Shown here one piece after another: positions 61,146 through 64,000 of a stretch of DNA of 64,000 nt. The position numbers and the translations under genes are program-made. Within the stretch, counting starts at the first letter, position 1; the number at the start of each line of letters is the position of its first letter. The stretch is from contig NZ_LN831197.1 in assembly GCF_001375535.1 (NCBI RefSeq), positions 1,245,645-1,309,644 on the forward strand. The letters are read 5' to 3'. This stretch comes from Bacillus niameyensis. GTDB taxonomy: Bacteria > Bacillota > Bacilli > Bacillales > Bacillaceae_C. Under the pieces are notes generated by a model. The model was given only the letters and a program-made list of their open reading frames with translations, had not been told where the DNA came from and did not search any database.

Positions 61146-63704
61146 TCAAAAGTCAAAATCACTGACCAGATTTAAATTGATTGTAAATGGAATCTTTTCA
61201 ACTGTTTCCCCTGTATCACTATCTTTCATCATAAGATAATATGTTTTTTGTCGATCATACGCCATACTTTTTAGAATAAACCTTAACTTAAAAGTCCGCT
61301 CCGCTGGATTATGACTAGTACGATCTCCGATAATAGTTTCCTCATTAGATAAAACATTTCCTTCATCATCAGCCATAAAAATTACAACGGTTCGCGGTAT
61401 CAACTTATCTTCGACTTTTTCTGTCTGGAAAAAATCCAAATTAAAAATGCTGTTTGTTATTTTACGTGCTGTATTTGTTAATTTAATTTCAACTTTCTCA
61501 ATTGCCTTCGCACCCTTTTGACCCATCCGTTTATTTTGATACATCAACAGTGGCACAACAATTTCTTGAAGACTTGCTCCACCATGAACAAAGTTTATCC
61601 CTGAACCTTGCATTTTATATCGGAACGTTGCCTTCGGTACATAGGCAGTTAATTGCTCATTATTTTCGATAATTGAAGAAAGATCAATTGCCAACTGTCC
61701 AGGACGTTCGCTCTTTTCTTTTGATAATATATAGCGGCGCTTCACCTCAAGTGCATTGATGAAGTTTTGACCAATCTTATCATTTTCCTCTAACGCCTCA
61801 CGTTGGTATAGGAAACCATGATCGGAGGTAATAAAAACATTTGTTGCACTCAAATCATCTCGAATTATTTTCACTAGATCATACAATTGATTCAAAGCTG
61901 TTTCCACCGCATTAAACGTATATATCTCGGTTGAAGCTTTATCACCCATCGCATCAATCGTATCGTGATATATATAGATCATCTTCTTCCCTTTAAAGGT
62001 TTCTCTTCTTCCAGTCTTATTCATAGCTAGTATTGCTTGATAATGTATGGCTATGCTATCTTCCACCTTTGATTCGATGATCTTCCTTCTATTTTCTAGT
62101 CCAGCTCCATTAATCCCATCAACGAACACACGACCATTCAAATCAATATCTATTTCCTTATGAGGAAGAAGTGCTGGCATTCCAAGTTTGGTAATGGAAG
62201 GCACTACGCTTAGTAGCGTTTCAATCTCACAGAGTCCCATCGTCTCTGTATTTAAACGTTCTGCCAATTCGACACCAATCTCATAGCGAAGCGCATCAGA
62301 TACAATCACAAAAACCCGATCGCCATTTTGAATTCTAGGATGGATGACAGAGGAATAAAAGTCTTGCTGGTTTTTCACACCTGGAAGTGACCAATTTCTA
62401 GCCATTTCTGGAGAAACCGCTTGGGACCAATGCGTACTTAATTCGCCCATATACCAATTCGTATATAAATTTTCAACGAGACTTTTTAATTTTTTCAATA
62501 AATCATGATTAGTATCCTGATCATAAGCAACATAAAACTTCCGATAATAAGTATCCATCAAATAATATTCATTCACATATAATTGGTATAAATCGGATGC
62601 ATACCCTTGAGGAATTGTTTGGTGTTTTTCTTTATAAAACTCATGCATTTTCACCGTGTAATAGAGAGCTTCATAGACCGATGCATATTTCTCATAATAA
62701 TGCTTCGCTCTTCTTAATTTGATAAGTTTTATGTATTCATCATAATCTTCCAGTTGCATCAAAAGTCCATTGGCAATGTACATGATGATCGCTCGGTCAA
62801 TGTAAGGAAAAATATCAGCTTGTTTAAAAGTATCGACATCTAAAGTTTTGATTATAGCAGGAAGCTGAATTTCTTCTTCAACCATCTCAGCATATTTGTT
62901 AAATACGAGAGAATCTTGCATATGATGCATCCAATGGTCAATAAATACGAGGGCATTCGCTTTATTACGTTTGGAAATAAAATCAGCTAAATCTTTAAGA
63001 TTTTCTTCGTCTATTGATTGGCTCAAAGCTGTTACAACTAGATGGATGAATAATGATTCTAACTTTTTTTCAGCCTTGTCATAGCCATAGTACTTTTCAA
63101 CATACGACCAAAATACATTTATATGAAAAAACTTCTCAATCAGGTTCAAGTATTTATTTTTGTTGTCATCCAGCGTATCCATTAAGATAGCTTTTAAAAC
63201 AGATTCAAAGCTAGGAGTTTTGACATTACAAAGGACACTCATGATAGCAAGTTCAATCATTTCTTCACTAAATGATTCTATATTCAAGGCTGCAAATTTT
63301 CGGAAACGTTCCTTATTATTAAAAAAGCGCTCATATTTTTTTATAACGGTTCGAAGCGATGGATCAATTTGTAGTTCACTCAATATAAGTGAAATCCGAT
63401 CGGCATAAAATATTTTAGAATAAAGAACTGTATCCGCTAACCAATTATCTTCTACATTTAGTTCCATAGTTGTATAAATAAGATAAGAGGTCGTCGGTTC
63501 TTCTTCCTCAAGTAAATATTTCGTGTAAAATTGATTATGCTCTGTCAATGTAAGAATCTTAATCCCTTCAACAGATAAATTCTCAATATCGCCAACAAAC
63601 TCATGATCCTTGTCTACCCAGAATACAAGTTTTCGAAGTTCACCTTCTATGCATGGTTCCTTAAAAATATCTGACAAAGCAGATTCGATTTGGTTGATGT
63701 TCAA
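61146..63704 (-). CDS. pglZ: BREX type 1 protein PglZ (alkaline-phosphatase-fold)
   Basis: 852 residues from the TTG at 63704 (MNINQIESALSDIF), which has CAGGTGAAG upstream; a longer frame lacks support. The C-terminal PglZ domain (about 460-760) has the metal and phosphatase-fold motifs VIVSDALRYEIGVELAERL, SVVPSITKLGMPALLPH, YIYHDTIDAMGD and FITSDHGFLY. The long helical N-terminal part agrees with the BREX-1 (type A) group. PglZ is essential for BREX phage exclusion together with the methylase PglX. It lies downstream of pglX on the minus strand; here no brxL follows. Confidence 0.92.
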   Translation of the reverse strand: MNINQIESALSDIFKEPCIEGELRKLVFWVDKDHEFVGDIENLSVEGIKILTLTEHNQFYTKYLLEEEEPTTSYLIYTTMELNVEDNWLADTVLYSKIFYADRISLILSELQIDPSLRTVIKKYERFFNNKERFRKFAALNIESFSEEMIELAIMSVLCNVKTPSFESVLKAILMDTLDDNKNKYLNLIEKFFHINVFWSYVEKYYGYDKAEKKLESLFIHLVVTALSQSIDEENLKDLADFISKRNKANALVFIDHWMHHMQDSLVFNKYAEMVEEEIQLPAIIKTLDVDTFKQADIFPYIDRAIIMYIANGLLMQLEDYDEYIKLIKLRRAKHYYEKYASVYEALYYTVKMHEFYKEKHQTIPQGYASDLYQLYVNEYYLMDTYYRKFYVAYDQDTNHDLLKKLKSLVENLYTNWYMGELSTHWSQAVSPEMARNWSLPGVKNQQDFYSSVIHPRIQNGDRVFVIVSDALRYEIGVELAERLNTETMGLCEIETLLSVVPSITKLGMPALLPHKEIDIDLNGRVFVDGINGAGLENRRKIIESKVEDSIAIHYQAILAMNKTGRRETFKGKKMIYIYHDTIDAMGDKASTEIYTFNAVETALNQLYDLVKIIRDDLSATNVFITSDHGFLYQREALEENDKIGQNFINALEVKRRYILSKEKSERPGQLAIDLSSIIENNEQLTAYVPKATFRYKMQGSGINFVHGGASLQEIVVPLLMYQNKRMGQKGAKAIEKVEIKLTNTARKITNSIFNLDFFQTEKVEDKLIPRTVVIFMADDEGNVLSNEETIIGDRTSHNPAERTFKLRFILKSMAYDRQKTYYLMMKDSDTGETVEKIPFTINLNLVSDFDF

Positions 63705-63737
63705 GGACTTCACCTGCTTTCTACAAACATTATAGAT

Positions 63738-63774
63738 GAAAAGATACACCAGCAGGAGCCGATGTATCTTTTTT
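63738..63774 (-). promoter_or_regulatory. Hairpin in the pglX-pglZ gap
   Basis: AAAAGATACA and TGTATCTTTT pair across a 14-base loop directly after the pglX stop, 34 bases before the pglZ start. On the transcript it ends in UUUU then C. It may act as a partial terminator or as an mRNA boundary. Confidence 0.55.
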
Positions 63775-64000
63775 TATATTTTTGCAACTAGACTCGCTAA
63801 CTTCACGTAATTCAACTTAATTCCATCATCTAAATCCAACTCCATTTGGCGATCAGCCATGTGGTGAAGCAGCTCATCATAGGCCTTTAACTCATCAATC
63901 TTCTTATCGAGCGATTTTAATTCCCTCTTCGCTTGACTAATTTCTTTTGCCGCAGAATCACCTTCAATCACAGCCAGAAGGTCCTTCTTTTCAGAATCAA
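63774..64000 (-). CDS. pglX: BREX type 1 DNA methylase PglX, C-terminal end (partial)
   Basis: The frame is open from the right edge to TAA at 63774, about 75 residues: a charged helical part (AKRELKSLDKKIDELKAYDE) then HHMADRQMELDLDDGIKLNY and the tail VKLASLVAKI. The helix followed by (I/E)xLDLDDGxxxNYxK is the typical end of PglX, the adenine-specific methyltransferase of BREX type 1. The catalytic NPPY region lies outside the window. Its stop is followed after 69 bases by the pglZ start. Confidence 0.82.
   Translation of the reverse strand, partial: DSEKKDLLAVIEGDSAAKEISQAKRELKSLDKKIDELKAYDELLHHMADRQMELDLDDGIKLNYVKLASLVAKI

Overview
The window looks like a chromosomal segment of a low-GC, endospore-forming member of the Bacillaceae (Bacillus sensu lato). 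The evidence is a small acid-soluble spore protein gene behind a sigma-G-type promoter, SpoVR, PrkA and YhbH, a YjcZ-type mini-protein, A/T-rich codon use, strong AGGAGG-type ribosome sites, TTG/GTG starts and many intrinsic terminators. Gene order recalls the yhb-yhc-yhd and yhe regions of B. subtilis (yhbB-queG-trmL; yhcT/yhcU; yhcY-yhcZ-azr-yhdB-spoVR; yheA-yheB-yheE-sspB), but rearranged, so it is a relative and not B. subtilis itself.

Layout. 1-3.1 kb: proline catabolism (end of proline dehydrogenase, P5C dehydrogenase, PucR-type regulator). 3.1-4.0 kb: a decayed IS1182-like element with a nested Bacillaceae palindromic repeat. 4-9 kb: yheA, yheB, yheE, a small protein, a PucR-type regulator, the multi-sugar ABC ATPase MsmX, and the spore protein gene with a structured leader. 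9-18 kb: fumarase, a class A penicillin-binding protein, a sensorless histidine kinase, a tiny YjcZ-like gene, topoisomerase III and a chemoreceptor. 18-27.5 kb: a dipeptidase and a carbohydrate-uptake locus (YesN/YesM-type two-component pair, LplB/LplC-type permeases, lipoprotein binding protein, FAD oxidoreductase). 27.6-34 kb: spoVR, yhdB, azoreductase, the YhcYZ two-component pair, yhcU and an RluA-type pseudouridine synthase, with several copies of a structured repeat. 34-41 kb: phosphate transporter with its PhoU-like partner, a DCC-family protein, a purine permease with a PurR-type operator, and a TrpXYZ-like ABC transporter. 41-50 kb: yhbH, prkA, two small ORFs, an efflux pump with a divergent TetR regulator, trmL, an amidase-domain protein, queG and tRNA-Gly. 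50-58.5 kb: a mixed accessory stretch with an orphan trpB, an orphan MraY paralogue, an aminoglycoside-phosphotransferase-like kinase, a DUF2332 protein, a PgsA-like synthase, a VOC protein and a nucleotidyltransferase. 58.5-64 kb: an LCP-like lipoprotein, a LysM-3D cell-wall protein and, at the right edge, the 3' end of a type 1 BREX phage-defence operon (end of pglX, then pglZ).

How genes work together. Sporulation genes are scattered; spoVR and prkA both carry sigma-E-like promoters of the same layout. The sugar locus has its own two-component system but no ATPase, and the window contains MsmX, a family known to energise such importers. The BREX operon is cut by the window edge and no brxL follows pglZ here.

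The most unusual signals are (i) a dispersed repeat whose copies differ by compensatory base-pair changes, including an apparently chimeric copy and an exact 96-bp duplication at 200-bp spacing; (ii) a cloverleaf-like leader ending in ACCA in front of the spore protein gene; (iii) the BREX 3' end lacking an adjacent brxL; and (iv) a lipoprotein that combines a degenerate LCP-like domain with a second C-terminal domain and has an intrinsic terminator in its leader. All functional calls rest on reading motifs and remembered family features; no database search was run.
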